A DNA stretch of 64,000 bases from Lachnospiraceae bacterium (GTDB lineage Bacteria > Bacillota > Clostridia > Lachnospirales > Lachnospiraceae), in the NCBI GenBank assembly GCA_017482205.1, contig JAFUNK010000024.1, positions 186,001-250,000 of the forward strand. Reading direction: 5' to 3'. Shown in pieces: positions 1 through 8,893 of this stretch; the first letter of the stretch is position 1; each line of letters opens with the position of its first letter. Made by a program: the position numbers and the translations under genes. The notes beneath the pieces are model-generated. The model searched no databases. It saw only the letters and a list, made by a program, of their open reading frames with translations, and had not been told where the DNA came from.

Positions 1-21
1 AGGACTTCCTGCTGTTTTACA

Positions 22-50
22 TTGTACTTATCTGTAAATTATGGTAAAAT
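22..50 (+). promoter_or_regulatory. Promoter candidate for the first gene pair
   Basis: TTGTAC (22-27) is followed after exactly 17 bases by TAAAAT (45-50), and TGG directly precedes the -10, giving an extended -10. The expected start of transcription is near 57, about 20 bases ahead of the first start codon. The same architecture recurs upstream of four other transcription-unit starts in this window. Nothing else is visible in bases 1-77. Confidence 0.6.
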
Positions 51-77
51 TGGGTAGGATTTATACTGGAGGTTATT

Positions 78-986
78 ATGCAAAAAAGCATTGCGGATAA
101 AATAATAATAAGCATCATATTGGTATTGGGCCTGGCTGAAGTGGCACACCTTGCAGCACTGTTTCTGCATCTGTCTTTTTCCATGTGTGCGGTTGTTTTT
201 ACAGTACTGCTTCTGGGACTGGCGTTATTTGGAATTGTGAAGTTTGTTTTAGAACATCGAAAAGTAAAGAATGTTAAGGGAAGTATTGCAGAAAAAACAG
301 GAACACCTGCTAAGACATTGCTGTATTTGTATCCGTTTTGGATTTTGCTGACCGGCGGATTAATTGTGTTTCAGATTATTTGGAATTATTGGATGCACAT
401 ACCGTATATCAGCAATGATATTACGGCAGAAACGGTACAGACAATGTTGTGCTCGGATAGCATTTATAATATCAATCCGCTGACGGGACAGGCATTTACG
501 GCAGGTATGCCTATGAGATTAAAAATATTGGTACTGCCTACTTTGTGTGCTGTATTCTGCAAGTGGACCGGATTGTCAGTGATAACGGTATGTTACAGTA
601 TTATACCCATGATAATACTGCTGCTTAGTTATCTGGTTTACAGCAGATGGGCAGTGTATTTGTTTCCCAATGAAGGCCGCAAGCAGGTGTTGTTTATGTT
701 TTTCGTGGCAGTAATTTATCAATTTGGCTGTTATAGTTCGGTGATGGACAGCTTTTTATTGTTTTTCAGAGGCGGTCATGGCGAAACTTTAAGAACCTGT
801 GTATTGTTGCCCTATGCACTCTTATGTTGTTTGCAAAAGGACTGGAAGAAAGCAGTGCTATGTGTACTGGCGGAAGCCTGTGTTGTCTGGACCTTTTACG
901 GACTGGGATGGACGGCGTTGACAATCGGTGTGGTCTGTGGAATCAGCCTTATAAAAACAATGATTGACAGGAGGAAAAAGGTATGA
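78..986 (+). CDS. Polytopic membrane protein of unknown function, upstream partner of a coupled pair
   Basis: The protein has 302 residues, and GGAGG (68-72) sits five bases before the ATG. It has about eight hydrophobic segments: two at the N-terminus, a basic loop around residues 55-75, one near 85-105, then several from 150 on. A polar stretch around residues 108-145, likely outside the membrane, contains ISNDITAETVQ and MPMRLKI. Such loops occur in GT-C type or polymerase-like membrane enzymes, but I do not recognise the family. It overlaps the next gene by four bases, so the two are translationally coupled. They may be two halves of one larger membrane protein. Its place ahead of a glycosyltransferase suggests a role in surface glycan assembly, which is inference. 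Confidence 0.75.
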   Translation: MQKSIADKIIISIILVLGLAEVAHLAALFLHLSFSMCAVVFTVLLLGLALFGIVKFVLEHRKVKNVKGSIAEKTGTPAKTLLYLYPFWILLTGGLIVFQIIWNYWMHIPYISNDITAETVQTMLCSDSIYNINPLTGQAFTAGMPMRLKILVLPTLCAVFCKWTGLSVITVCYSIIPMIILLLSYLVYSRWAVYLFPNEGRKQVLFMFFVAVIYQFGCYSSVMDSFLLFFRGGHGETLRTCVLLPYALLCCLQKDWKKAVLCVLAEACVVWTFYGLGWTALTIGVVCGISLIKTMIDRRKKV

Positions 987-1861
987 TGAAACTTTTGGAA
1001 TCCTGGGGAGCAGGAACAGGCAGTTTTGCTGAAAACGGACAATATCTGGCATTGTTTCTGGTGGTATTGTTATTTTTATGGCTGACAGGAAAAGAGGTAA
1101 AAAAAGAATTTGTTATTTTTTCGGGTGTTGTTGCGTTGCTGATATTGTGTCCGTTTACGGCAAAAGTTTTACTGATATATCAGACGACTTTTTTTGCTCA
1201 CGAAACAGTGTGGGAATTGCTGCCTATGACTGCTTTTCTGGCATATGGGGCGGTAATGGCTTTTGCAAAAATGACAGCGGCTTTGACAAAAGAGGACAGA
1301 GAATGGAAGGCAACGATTTCCGGCAAAAAAGGCAAGGCATATGAGGCGTTGGCGGTGTTGGCATTGGCAGCTTTATTGTTTTTGAGCGGTACGGTTTCTT
1401 TTACGGAGAATATTACTGAAAAAGCAGAGAGGGCGGACAGGATACCCGTAGAAATAGGTGAAGTACTGGATTTACTGGAAATTCCACAGGGTGAAACGGT
1501 ATTGTTGGCAGCCCCCGACGAGGTTGTTGAATGGGCACGTTTGTATAGCGGAAACATTATAATGCCTTACGGTAGGGACATGGATGAGCAGGGACTCACG
1601 GCGTATCTGTATGACAAATATACATCCGATATAGTGGGTCTGCATGATTGGATACAGGGAGCACTGCCGGCTCCGGAGTTTGTGGAAGATGCTTATTTGC
1701 AGGAAGAGGCGTATGCACAGCAATGTGCCTCGGCAGGATATGATTATCTGATATTTACTGTGGAGAGAGCCAATAACGATTTGCTGGCATATGCACTTGA
1801 AAGCTATGGCGGTTACCGGATTTTTGCACGGACGGATAATTATGTGATTTACAATCGGTAA
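983..1861 (+). CDS. Membrane protein with soluble C-terminal domain, downstream partner of a coupled pair
   Basis: The protein has 292 residues. It starts inside the stop of the preceding gene (ATGA overlap) but has its own GGAGG at 970-974, so it is probably translated as a separate protein. About four hydrophobic segments fill roughly residues 20-135. After that comes a soluble domain of about 150 residues beginning near FTENITEK, probably outside the cell. That domain carries no motif I recognise. The arrangement of membrane half then soluble half continues the topology of the upstream gene, so a single ancestral protein split into two is plausible. A GT-C type glycosyltransferase-like role would fit, but nothing in the sequence proves it. 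Confidence 0.7.
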   Translation: MMKLLESWGAGTGSFAENGQYLALFLVVLLFLWLTGKEVKKEFVIFSGVVALLILCPFTAKVLLIYQTTFFAHETVWELLPMTAFLAYGAVMAFAKMTAALTKEDREWKATISGKKGKAYEALAVLALAALLFLSGTVSFTENITEKAERADRIPVEIGEVLDLLEIPQGETVLLAAPDEVVEWARLYSGNIIMPYGRDMDEQGLTAYLYDKYTSDIVGLHDWIQGALPAPEFVEDAYLQEEAYAQQCASAGYDYLIFTVERANNDLLAYALESYGGYRIFARTDNYVIYNR

Positions 1862-1886
1862 TTTTTATCATGGAAGGATAAGGGGC

Positions 1887-2645
1887 ATGACGGAAAATAA
1901 GGTTAGTATTATTGTACCGGTATACAATGCGGAAAAGTATATAGAGGAAACGGTTGCAAGTGTAAAAGCACAAACCTATAAAAATTGGGAGCTTTTGCTT
2001 GTAGAGGACGGCTCCACGGACAATACGGCACAGGTGATGGCAGATATGCTGAAAAAAGAACCGGATGAGCGGATTCAGATATTGCCCAAGGAAAACGGCG
2101 GTGCCGCAAGAGCCAGGAATTACGGCCTTTCACATGCAACGGGGCAGTATATTGCCTATATAGATGCAGATGACTTGTGGAGTAATGACAAGTTGGAAAA
2201 GCAGCTTGCCTTTATGGGAGAGAAATCCGCAGCATTTTGCTTTACGGGCTATGAATTTGCTGATGAAAACGGCAAGGGCACAGGTAAAGTGGTAAAAGTG
2301 CCGGAAACGATTAACTACAAACAGGCATTGCAAAACACCACTATATTTACTTCTACGGTTATTTTTGACACCCGGAAGATACCAAAAGAAAACCTGGAAA
2401 TGCCTATTATAAAAAGTGAGGATACGGCACTTTGGTTTAAAGTACTGCGTACCGGCATTATTGCCTGCGGATTGAATGAAAATCTGGTACGTTACCGCCG
2501 GGTGGGCGGCTCTTTGTCTTCCAACAAATTGGAAGCATTGCGGCGTATCTGGAACTTGTACAGAAAATCCGAAAAGTTGTCCATACCATATAGTGCTTAC
2601 AATTTTTTCTTCTGGGCAATCCGGGCAGTACGTCGCCGCTTGTAG
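1887..2645 (+). CDS. Family 2 glycosyltransferase
   Basis: The protein has 252 residues with a GT-A fold. The nucleotide-binding N-terminus reads SIIVPVYNAEKYIEETV, followed by VEDGSTDNT, the RNYGLSHATG segment and the metal-binding D-x-D region YIDADDLW near residue 94. It is a cytosolic, probably membrane-associated inverting transferase that adds one sugar to a lipid-linked glycan. At about 250 residues it is short for the family, with little sequence after the catalytic domain. It ends directly in front of a promoter: the -35 of the next transcription unit begins one base after its stop. The donor and acceptor cannot be told from sequence. Confidence 0.9.
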   Translation: MTENKVSIIVPVYNAEKYIEETVASVKAQTYKNWELLLVEDGSTDNTAQVMADMLKKEPDERIQILPKENGGAARARNYGLSHATGQYIAYIDADDLWSNDKLEKQLAFMGEKSAAFCFTGYEFADENGKGTGKVVKVPETINYKQALQNTTIFTSTVIFDTRKIPKENLEMPIIKSEDTALWFKVLRTGIIACGLNENLVRYRRVGGSLSSNKLEALRRIWNLYRKSEKLSIPYSAYNFFFWAIRAVRRRL

Positions 2646-2674
2646 TTGCACCACGGGTGGGGACATGATATACT
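2646..2674 (+). promoter_or_regulatory. Promoter candidate for the first glycan operon
   Basis: TTGCAC (2646-2651), a 17-base spacer and a perfect TATACT (2669-2674), preceded by TGA, form a strong extended -10 promoter. Transcription should start near 2681, giving a leader of about 108 bases ahead of the priming glycosyltransferase. The leader contains a hairpin at 2713-2734 (TGAAAG/CTTTCA stem) and another at 2752-2775. Confidence 0.65.
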
Positions 2675-2751
2675 TAAATGATAAATATTTATAAAAAGAT
2701 ACAAGAGATGAGGGCTGAAAGAAAACTTTCAACCTTGATTTGAGGGTAAAT

Positions 2752-2775
2752 GGGCATGTGAATATGCACTTGCCC
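2752..2775 (+). promoter_or_regulatory. Leader hairpin next to the ribosome binding site
   Basis: GGGCA (2752-2756) pairs with TGCCC (2771-2775). After a T-T mismatch, GTG pairs with CAC, leaving a six-base loop. The hairpin ends three bases before the GGAGG (2779-2783) of the priming transferase and has no U-tract, so it is not a terminator. It could modulate ribosome access or be a target for an antitermination or RNA-binding factor. Confidence 0.4.
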
Positions 2776-2788
2776 CATGGAGGCAAAA

Positions 2789-4198
2789 TTGAAAAAGATA
2801 GAATCCTTTAAAAGACTGGTTTTGTTGCTTTTGTCCGGCATATGTCTGGCAGGACAGATAGGCATTTATGCGTATTACTGGTACAACATGTATTTCATAA
2901 AGATTAAACCATACCTGCCCCTGTGGGAAAAAGGACACTGGCTGATTATTGCCATTTATGGTGTGCTTTTGTTCTTCTTTTCCAATATGTATGGCGGTAT
3001 GCGTATCGGGTATCTGAAAAATCTGGAGGTTATTTTTTCCCAGCTTTTAGCGACATTGTTGGTCAATGTAATTACCTATGGGCAGATCTCCCTAATGATG
3101 TTGAAATTATATGATGTACGGGTATATCTGGGAATGATGCTGATTCAGTTTGTTTGGATTGTTATCTGGATTAATATTTCCAGCCTGATTTATAAAAATG
3201 TATTTCCGCCCAGGCAACTGTTGTTAGTGCATGGTGACCGTCCTATTGATGATATTCTTGCAAAGTTTGCAAAGCGCAAGGACAAATTTGAAGTCAGCAA
3301 ATGTATGCATATCAATACAGGCGTTGAAAAGATTGAAGAAGAAGTAATGGAACGCTATGATGCGGTGGTGCTCTGGGATATTTCCGAAGCGGACAGAAAC
3401 AGACTTTTGAAGTATTGTTACGGAAAATCTATCCGTACGTACATCATGCCCAAGATTCCCGATGTGATTGTAAAGGGAGCGGAAGAATTACATCTGTTTG
3501 ACACGCCGTTACTTTTGACAAGAGAATATGTTTTAACCATAGAGCAGCGTTTCGCAAAGCGTTTTATTGATTTGTTCTGTGCATTGATACTGTTTATTAT
3601 CGCATCACCTTTTATGCTTTTGACCGCAATAGCGGTTAAACTTTACGACAGGGGTCCCGTGCTTTACAAACAAGTGCGTTGTACTACGGATGGTAAAGAA
3701 TTTAATATTTTAAAGTTCCGTAGTATGCGTGTGGATGCAGAAAAAGACGGTGTGGCGAGACTGGCCTCTAAAAATGATTCACGCATTACGCCTATTGGTA
3801 AATTTATCCGTAAGGTACGTTTGGACGAGCTTCCCCAGCTGATTAACATTATCAGAGGGGATATGTCCTTTATCGGACCCAGACCGGAACGCCCTGAAAT
3901 TATCGCCCAGTATATGGAGATTATGCCGGAGTTTGCATATCGTATGAAGGTAAAGGCAGGTCTGGCAGGTTATGCACAGGTGTATGGTAAATATAACACT
4001 ACGCCTTATGATAAGCTGAAACTGGATTTGGCGTATATAGAGAATTATTCTGTATGGCTGGATTTGAAACTGATGCTTTTGACGGTAAAGGTGCTTTTGT
4101 GGCCTGATAGTACAGAGGGTGTGGAAACCAATCAGATTACCGCGTTGAAAGCGGAAAAGCAGTTGGCGGAAGAAAATGCGAAGTCTGATACAGAGTAA
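2789..4198 (+). CDS. Priming polyprenyl-phosphate phosphoglycosyltransferase (long, WbaP/EpsL-like type)
   Basis: This enzyme transfers a sugar phosphate from a UDP-sugar to undecaprenyl phosphate and so starts the first glycan. The protein has about 470 residues: four to five N-terminal membrane segments, a Rossmann-like middle region, then the catalytic PGT domain from about residue 255. The catalytic part shows RFIDLFCALIL (re-entrant helix region), ILKFRSMR, the LDELPQL acid dyad and GPRPERPE. I place the start at TTG 2789, because the only good ribosome binding site, GGAGG at 2779-2783, overlaps the in-frame ATG at 2777 and sits five bases before the TTG. The ATG at 2777 is the alternative and would add four residues. 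A second, shorter priming enzyme lies at 32521. Confidence 0.9.
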   Translation: MKKIESFKRLVLLLLSGICLAGQIGIYAYYWYNMYFIKIKPYLPLWEKGHWLIIAIYGVLLFFFSNMYGGMRIGYLKNLEVIFSQLLATLLVNVITYGQISLMMLKLYDVRVYLGMMLIQFVWIVIWINISSLIYKNVFPPRQLLLVHGDRPIDDILAKFAKRKDKFEVSKCMHINTGVEKIEEEVMERYDAVVLWDISEADRNRLLKYCYGKSIRTYIMPKIPDVIVKGAEELHLFDTPLLLTREYVLTIEQRFAKRFIDLFCALILFIIASPFMLLTAIAVKLYDRGPVLYKQVRCTTDGKEFNILKFRSMRVDAEKDGVARLASKNDSRITPIGKFIRKVRLDELPQLINIIRGDMSFIGPRPERPEIIAQYMEIMPEFAYRMKVKAGLAGYAQVYGKYNTTPYDKLKLDLAYIENYSVWLDLKLMLLTVKVLLWPDSTEGVETNQITALKAEKQLAEENAKSDTE

Positions 4199-4248
4199 AT
4201 GTGCAGATGAAATCTGAAAAGTCTCGGGAAAAAGGAAGGATAGTACCT

Positions 4249-5331
4249 ATGTGGAAGTGTAATTTCGCTGAGGAACCGGTGGATTTAAAATTGTTGTGCC
4301 TCAAAATGATAAGGAAAACAGGTATTATTTTGGTTGCCACAGCTTTGGGAGCCTTGGTTTTGGGTGGAATTTATTTTCTGAAAGAGACAATATTTTCTCC
4401 TGATACGGCATATCAGGTAGTGGGAGAAACCTTTATTGATTATATACCGGAAGAAGGATACGGTATTTCCAGAATATATATTACCGACGAAGCATGGGAC
4501 TCTTTAGCAAAATCCGATGCCTTTGTGGAATCCATTATAAGCGAAGTTTCTGCACAGGGATATGCCGTTTCCGAAAAATTGATTCGTGAAAGTATAGATG
4601 CATCGGTGGTTTCAGACAGTTTTGTGGTAACAACTACGGTGTATGCAAAAGAAGAGGGGCTGGCGGTAGCGATAAATGCCGCCTTGCAGAATGCAATCGT
4701 GGATTTTTGCTTACCCCGACAGGAAGTGGCAGAGAGTTTTATTATGACCTGTCCTACAGATGCTGAAAAAAGGGATGTAACCAAAGAAGTGCTGGTAGCG
4801 GCGCTTATTGGTGCACTTCTGGGCTTTGGCGGTGCTTTGGTTGCGTGTATGGTTTCTTTTTTGATGGATGATTCTGTGTATCTGCCGGTATCTTTTGAAA
4901 AGCGGTACGGACTTCCCATGCTTGGTACAATGGAGTCTGAGGAATTGCCTGCAAATGCAGAGAAGCTGTGTAAAGGGTTTCAAAAACTTGCGGTAGCAGG
5001 TGTTTGTGAGGCAGTTTCTACCGAAGAAGTGACGGAAAGATTACAGGATAAAGCAACCGGCGTATATTCTGCCGGTAGTGTTTCCATGACGAAAGAGTGG
5101 CTTTCAAATCTTGCCGGCGCAGACGGTATCATACTGGCGGTGGCAGCAGGTCGACGGGATGGAAAACAAATAGAGAGGATAATCGGTTTTCTGGAAAAAC
5201 AGGAAATTACGGTTGTTGCCGCAGTACTTTGTAACGCAGATGAAACTTTATTGGCACGGTATTACAGACCGGGCATATTTGCTAAATATAAAAAGAGTTC
5301 CGCTAAAAAGCAGGCAGGGGATAAAGCATGA
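4249..5331 (+). CDS. Wzz/CapA-like chain-length protein with a degenerate kinase-like tail
   Basis: This is a polysaccharide co-polymerase that sets chain length or coordinates export. Two membrane segments (about residues 24-44 and 182-206) flank an extracellular domain, as in Wzz/CapA proteins. After the second segment comes a cytoplasmic tail of about 150 residues. It begins RYGLPMLGTMES, as in the linker before a bacterial tyrosine kinase domain, and includes IILAVAAGRRDGKQ, but it has no Walker A (no GxGKS) and no tyrosine-rich end. It may be a decayed or regulatory kinase-like domain. The start is ATG 4249, preceded by GGAAGGA at 4234-4240. Upstream in-frame starts at 4201 (GTG) and 4207 lack a comparable site. 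Confidence 0.8.
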   Translation: MWKCNFAEEPVDLKLLCLKMIRKTGIILVATALGALVLGGIYFLKETIFSPDTAYQVVGETFIDYIPEEGYGISRIYITDEAWDSLAKSDAFVESIISEVSAQGYAVSEKLIRESIDASVVSDSFVVTTTVYAKEEGLAVAINAALQNAIVDFCLPRQEVAESFIMTCPTDAEKRDVTKEVLVAALIGALLGFGGALVACMVSFLMDDSVYLPVSFEKRYGLPMLGTMESEELPANAEKLCKGFQKLAVAGVCEAVSTEEVTERLQDKATGVYSAGSVSMTKEWLSNLAGADGIILAVAAGRRDGKQIERIIGFLEKQEITVVAAVLCNADETLLARYYRPGIFAKYKKSSAKKQAGDKA

Positions 5332-6413
5332 TTTTGTATTTGGGATTGACTGTTATGACAGTAGCCCTTGCCTACTTTGTAGACAATAAGGCTACCAATA
5401 TACAATCGAATAGGATTTCCAGACAGTGCATGTTGAACCGGGTGATGCTGGGGACCATGTTTTTTTTGCTTTTTTGCGTTTTGGCATTCCGTGTGGATGT
5501 AGGCAATGATTATGGAGAATATCTGGACATTTTTAATGATTTACATTTAGGAAATCATGTATCTACGGAATTTGGATTTAATATAGTAGTACGCATTGTA
5601 CAATTTTTCTTTGGCACAGGGGTGGTTTCTGCACGCATTATTTTTGCTCTTTTTGCGGCACCTACGGTCTCTTTTATGTTAAGGGGGATGCATGACCAAA
5701 GTGACTGGTTTGTGTTTTCCGTGTTTTTGTTTATGGCCAACGGCTATTATTTTTCCGCAATGACTTCCGTACGCTATTATTTTGTTCTGGCAATTGCTGT
5801 GTATGCCATGAAATATGTTTTGCAGGGAAAATGGTTGCCGTTTATTGCATGGATTGTATTTGCTGCCTGTTTCCATAAGTCCGTATTGTTAGTGATTCCG
5901 GTTTATTTCATTGCATCCCGTAACTGGAAAAAGTGGCATATGCTTTTACTTGTGGCACTTTGCGTATCATTTCTGCTTTTTGAAGATTTTTACCGCAGGA
6001 TTATTTTTACCTTTTATCCCTTTTATGAAAATTCGGTATTTGATAACGGTGAAACTTCCCTTATCAATATTTTAAAGAGTTTTGCTATTTTGGTGTTCTG
6101 CCTGTTGTATTATAAATCTGTGGTTGAGAAGGATAGAAAGATACAGTTTTGGTTTTATTTGAATCTGGGAAGTCTGGTGTTATATACCTGTTGCTCTTTT
6201 ATACCGGAAATATCCAGAGTGGCATATTACTTAAATGTATCTAATATCTTTTTGGTTCCGGCAGTGCTTTTTAAGATACCGGACAAGAAACAGAAGATTT
6301 TTTTCGGCGTCGTAATTGGGGCAGCATTCTTAGCGTATTTTGTAATGTTTTTATATAAGGCCTACAATGTAGAGGTAGGGCTGTTGCCATACAAGACGTG
6401 GTTGTTTGAGTAG
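5328..6413 (+). CDS. EpsG-family polysaccharide polymerase-like membrane protein
   Basis: The protein has 361 residues with about ten membrane segments. The N-terminal signature FRVDVGNDYGEYLDIF (around residues 46-61) is typical of EpsG, the Wzy-like polymerase family of Gram-positive exopolysaccharide clusters. It would join lipid-linked repeat units on the outer face of the membrane. It overlaps the chain-length gene by four bases, as expected for a polymerase and its co-polymerase made together. The basic, aromatic-rich loops after residue 120 (YYFSAMTSVRYY) fit the family. I see no anomaly. An alternative would be a membrane O-acyl or glycosyl transfer protein, which I consider less likely. 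Confidence 0.8.
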   Translation: MILYLGLTVMTVALAYFVDNKATNIQSNRISRQCMLNRVMLGTMFFLLFCVLAFRVDVGNDYGEYLDIFNDLHLGNHVSTEFGFNIVVRIVQFFFGTGVVSARIIFALFAAPTVSFMLRGMHDQSDWFVFSVFLFMANGYYFSAMTSVRYYFVLAIAVYAMKYVLQGKWLPFIAWIVFAACFHKSVLLVIPVYFIASRNWKKWHMLLLVALCVSFLLFEDFYRRIIFTFYPFYENSVFDNGETSLINILKSFAILVFCLLYYKSVVEKDRKIQFWFYLNLGSLVLYTCCSFIPEISRVAYYLNVSNIFLVPAVLFKIPDKKQKIFFGVVIGAAFLAYFVMFLYKAYNVEVGLLPYKTWLFE

Positions 6414-6424
6414 GAGGTATGTAA

Positions 6425-7696
6425 ATGAAAATATTATGGCTTTGCAATATTATGCTTCCTGCGATAGCGGAAGCGTTAGGAAAGAAAGCCAGCAATAAAG
6501 AAGGCTGGCTTACCGGATTATCCACGCAGTTATTACAGCGTGGCGGTGAAAATGATATTACGTTGGGTGTATGTTTTCCGGTAGGAAAAGAGGAAGAGCC
6601 GATAAAAGGTACTGTGAATGGCATGGATTACTTTGGATTTCCTGAAGATACGGCAGCACCGGACAAGTATGACGACAATATGGAGATGTATCTGACGGAT
6701 ATTTTGGAAGATTTTAAGCCGGATGTGGTACATGTATTTGGCACGGAATATCCGCATACTCTTGCTATGACCAGATGCATCAAGGACAAAAACAGGCTCT
6801 TAATAGGAATTCAGGGATTATGTGCTTTGTATGCGGAAGGGTATATGGCAGACTTGCCGGAGAAAGTGCAGAATCGTTTTTTGTTCAGAGATTTTTTGAA
6901 ACAGGATAATATCAGACAGCAACAGGAAAAATTCAGAAAGCGCGGTGCGATGGAAGTGGAGGCATTAAAAAATGCAAGCCATGTGACCGGCAGAACGGAC
7001 TGGGACAGAGAAGGGGTTTTGGAGATGAACCCTAATCTGAAGTATCATTTTATGAATGAAACCTTGCGGGCCAATTTTTATAATGTAAGGTGGCAGATGG
7101 AGGAGTGTGAACCTTACAGTGTTTTCCTGAGCCAGGGGAATTATCCTATAAAGGGGTTGCACTATGTGCTAGGGGCAATGCCGGATATTTTAAAGAGATT
7201 TCCTGAAACAAAAGTATATGTAGCAGGGGATGTAATTACTGCTTATGAAACCTTAAAACAAAAAATTAAGATTAGTTCTTACGGTAAGTATTGTCTGGAC
7301 TTAATTCGAGAGCATAAATTGCAGGAACATGTGGTTTTTCTGGGCCGACTGGACAGTAAAGCCATGTGCGAGAGATATTTGAAGAGTCATGTGTTTTTAT
7401 CTCCTTCTGTATTGGAAAATTCCTCTAATTCGGTGGGAGAGGCGATGCTTTTAGGTATGCCGGTTATCAGTTCTGAGGTAGGTGGTATTCCTTCCATTTT
7501 GACAGATAAAAAAGAGGGGCTTATGTATCCCTGTAATGATAAGTCGGCGTTGATAGAGGCTGTCTGTACTATGTTTGCAAACGAAGAGATGGCAATACAG
7601 TATGGACTCCGGGCACGGGAACGGGCATTGGTTACGCATGACCCTGAGAGAAATTATGAGAGATTATTAGAAATTTATAGAGGGATGAACAGTTAA
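6425..7696 (+). CDS. Family 4 glycosyltransferase
   Basis: The protein has 423 residues with a GT-B fold. The N-terminal half contains FKPDVVHVFGTEYPHT, typical of GT4 enzymes, and the C-terminal half holds the donor-binding region. There FLGRLDSK is followed by SPSVLENSSNSVGEAMLLG, which contains the E-x7-E motif, and then VISSEVGGIP. It is a retaining cytosolic transferase building the lipid-linked repeat. AGGAGG just upstream (6413-6418) serves as ribosome binding site. Its stop overlaps the start of the next GT4 by one base (TAATG). The donor sugar is not predictable. Confidence 0.9.
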   Translation: MKILWLCNIMLPAIAEALGKKASNKEGWLTGLSTQLLQRGGENDITLGVCFPVGKEEEPIKGTVNGMDYFGFPEDTAAPDKYDDNMEMYLTDILEDFKPDVVHVFGTEYPHTLAMTRCIKDKNRLLIGIQGLCALYAEGYMADLPEKVQNRFLFRDFLKQDNIRQQQEKFRKRGAMEVEALKNASHVTGRTDWDREGVLEMNPNLKYHFMNETLRANFYNVRWQMEECEPYSVFLSQGNYPIKGLHYVLGAMPDILKRFPETKVYVAGDVITAYETLKQKIKISSYGKYCLDLIREHKLQEHVVFLGRLDSKAMCERYLKSHVFLSPSVLENSSNSVGEAMLLGMPVISSEVGGIPSILTDKKEGLMYPCNDKSALIEAVCTMFANEEMAIQYGLRARERALVTHDPERNYERLLEIYRGMNS

Positions 7697-8892
7697 TGAA
7701 AGTAACTTTTGTGTCTAATTACATCAATCACCATCAGATTCCGCTTTGTGAGGCTATGTACCGACAACTTGGGGAAGAATATCGTTTTGTGCAGACAGAG
7801 CCTATGGAAGAAGAGCGGCTCCGCATGGGCTGGGGTGCTGAATTGGAAAAGTTGCCATGGCTACGTCTTTACTATGAGCAGACAGAAGAATGTAAAAAGC
7901 TGATTGCAGAAAGTGATGTAGTACTATTTGGTGGTGTGGAGGATGAGTCTTATATCGAAAAACGTCTGGAAGAAAGAAAGCTGGTAGTGCGTTTAAGTGA
8001 ACGTATTTATAAGGAAGGACAGTGGAAAGCCATTTCTCCCAGAGGACTTAGGAAAAAATATCATGACCATACCAGACATCGTAAGAATGAGGTCTATCTG
8101 CTTTGTTATGGCGGTTATGTGGCAAGTGATTTTCATATTGTAAGAGCCTATCCTGGTAAAATGTTTCAGTGGGGATATTTCCCTGAAAAGAAAACGTATG
8201 ATATCGAGACACTGCTTAAGGAAAAAGCAAACAGGAGGAAGGAAACAGGAAAAGTTTCGCTGTTGTGGGCAGGACGGTTTATTGATTGGAAGCATCCCGA
8301 ATATGCAGTGCGGGCTGCCACAAAACTGAAACAGGAAGGGTATGATTTTACGCTTACCATGGTAGGCGGTGGAGCCATGGAAGAAGAGCTGCGCCACATG
8401 GTACGGGCAGAAGAATTGGAAGATGTGGTAACTTTTGCAGGATTTCAAAAGCCTGAAAAGGTGCGGAAATATATGGAAGAAGCCGACATTTTCCTGTTTA
8501 CCAGTGATTACAAGGAAGGCTGGGGTGCGGTTTTAAACGAAGCCATGAACAGTGGTTGTGCGGTGGTAGCAAATGTGGCACTGGGTGCGGTTCCTTTTTT
8601 GATAAAACCGGAGGAAAACGGACTGATTTATCCTAATAAAAAATTTGCCAAATTTTATGAAAATGTTACAAAGTTGATACAGAATCCGAATATGATAGAT
8701 GCGTTAGGTAAAAAGGCGTATCGGACCATTACGGAAGAATGGAATGCAGAGATAGGTGCAAAAAGGTTGGTTCCTTTCTTGGAAAAACTGATGAAGGGGG
8801 AGGTTGTTCCGCAAAAGGAAGGTATCTTAAGCCCTGCATTTATCGTAAGTCCGAGAAGAATGTACAAATATCTGACCGGTAAGAGGAAATAA
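7696..8892 (+). CDS. Family 4 glycosyltransferase
   Basis: The protein has 398 residues with a GT-B fold. The N-terminus MKVTFVSNYINHHQIPL resembles GT4 enzymes acting on short cell-surface glycans. The C-terminal donor site shows LLWAGRFIDWKHPE, then LFTSDYKEGWGAVLNEAMNSG with the E-x7-E pair. The tail after residue 370 is basic (SPRRMYKYLTGKRK), suggesting peripheral membrane contact. It is translationally coupled to the preceding GT4 by a one-base overlap. The two probably act in sequence on the same repeat unit (inference). Confidence 0.9.
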   Translation: MKVTFVSNYINHHQIPLCEAMYRQLGEEYRFVQTEPMEEERLRMGWGAELEKLPWLRLYYEQTEECKKLIAESDVVLFGGVEDESYIEKRLEERKLVVRLSERIYKEGQWKAISPRGLRKKYHDHTRHRKNEVYLLCYGGYVASDFHIVRAYPGKMFQWGYFPEKKTYDIETLLKEKANRRKETGKVSLLWAGRFIDWKHPEYAVRAATKLKQEGYDFTLTMVGGGAMEEELRHMVRAEELEDVVTFAGFQKPEKVRKYMEEADIFLFTSDYKEGWGAVLNEAMNSGCAVVANVALGAVPFLIKPEENGLIYPNKKFAKFYENVTKLIQNPNMIDALGKKAYRTITEEWNAEIGAKRLVPFLEKLMKGEVVPQKEGILSPAFIVSPRRMYKYLTGKRK

Positions 8893-8893
8893 C

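Noticed and set aside
983-986. Frameshift joining the first two genes
   Set aside because: The second gene has its own GGAGG and an ATGA overlap typical of coupled genes, so a split by sequencing error is not required. It remains possible that they derive from one ancestral gene.
2130-2786. Long antisense open frame of about 218 codons
   Set aside because: It lies opposite a clear GT2 gene and the leader of the next, is rich in Cys, Phe, His and Gln as expected from a reverse-strand reading, and shows no domain or ribosome binding site.
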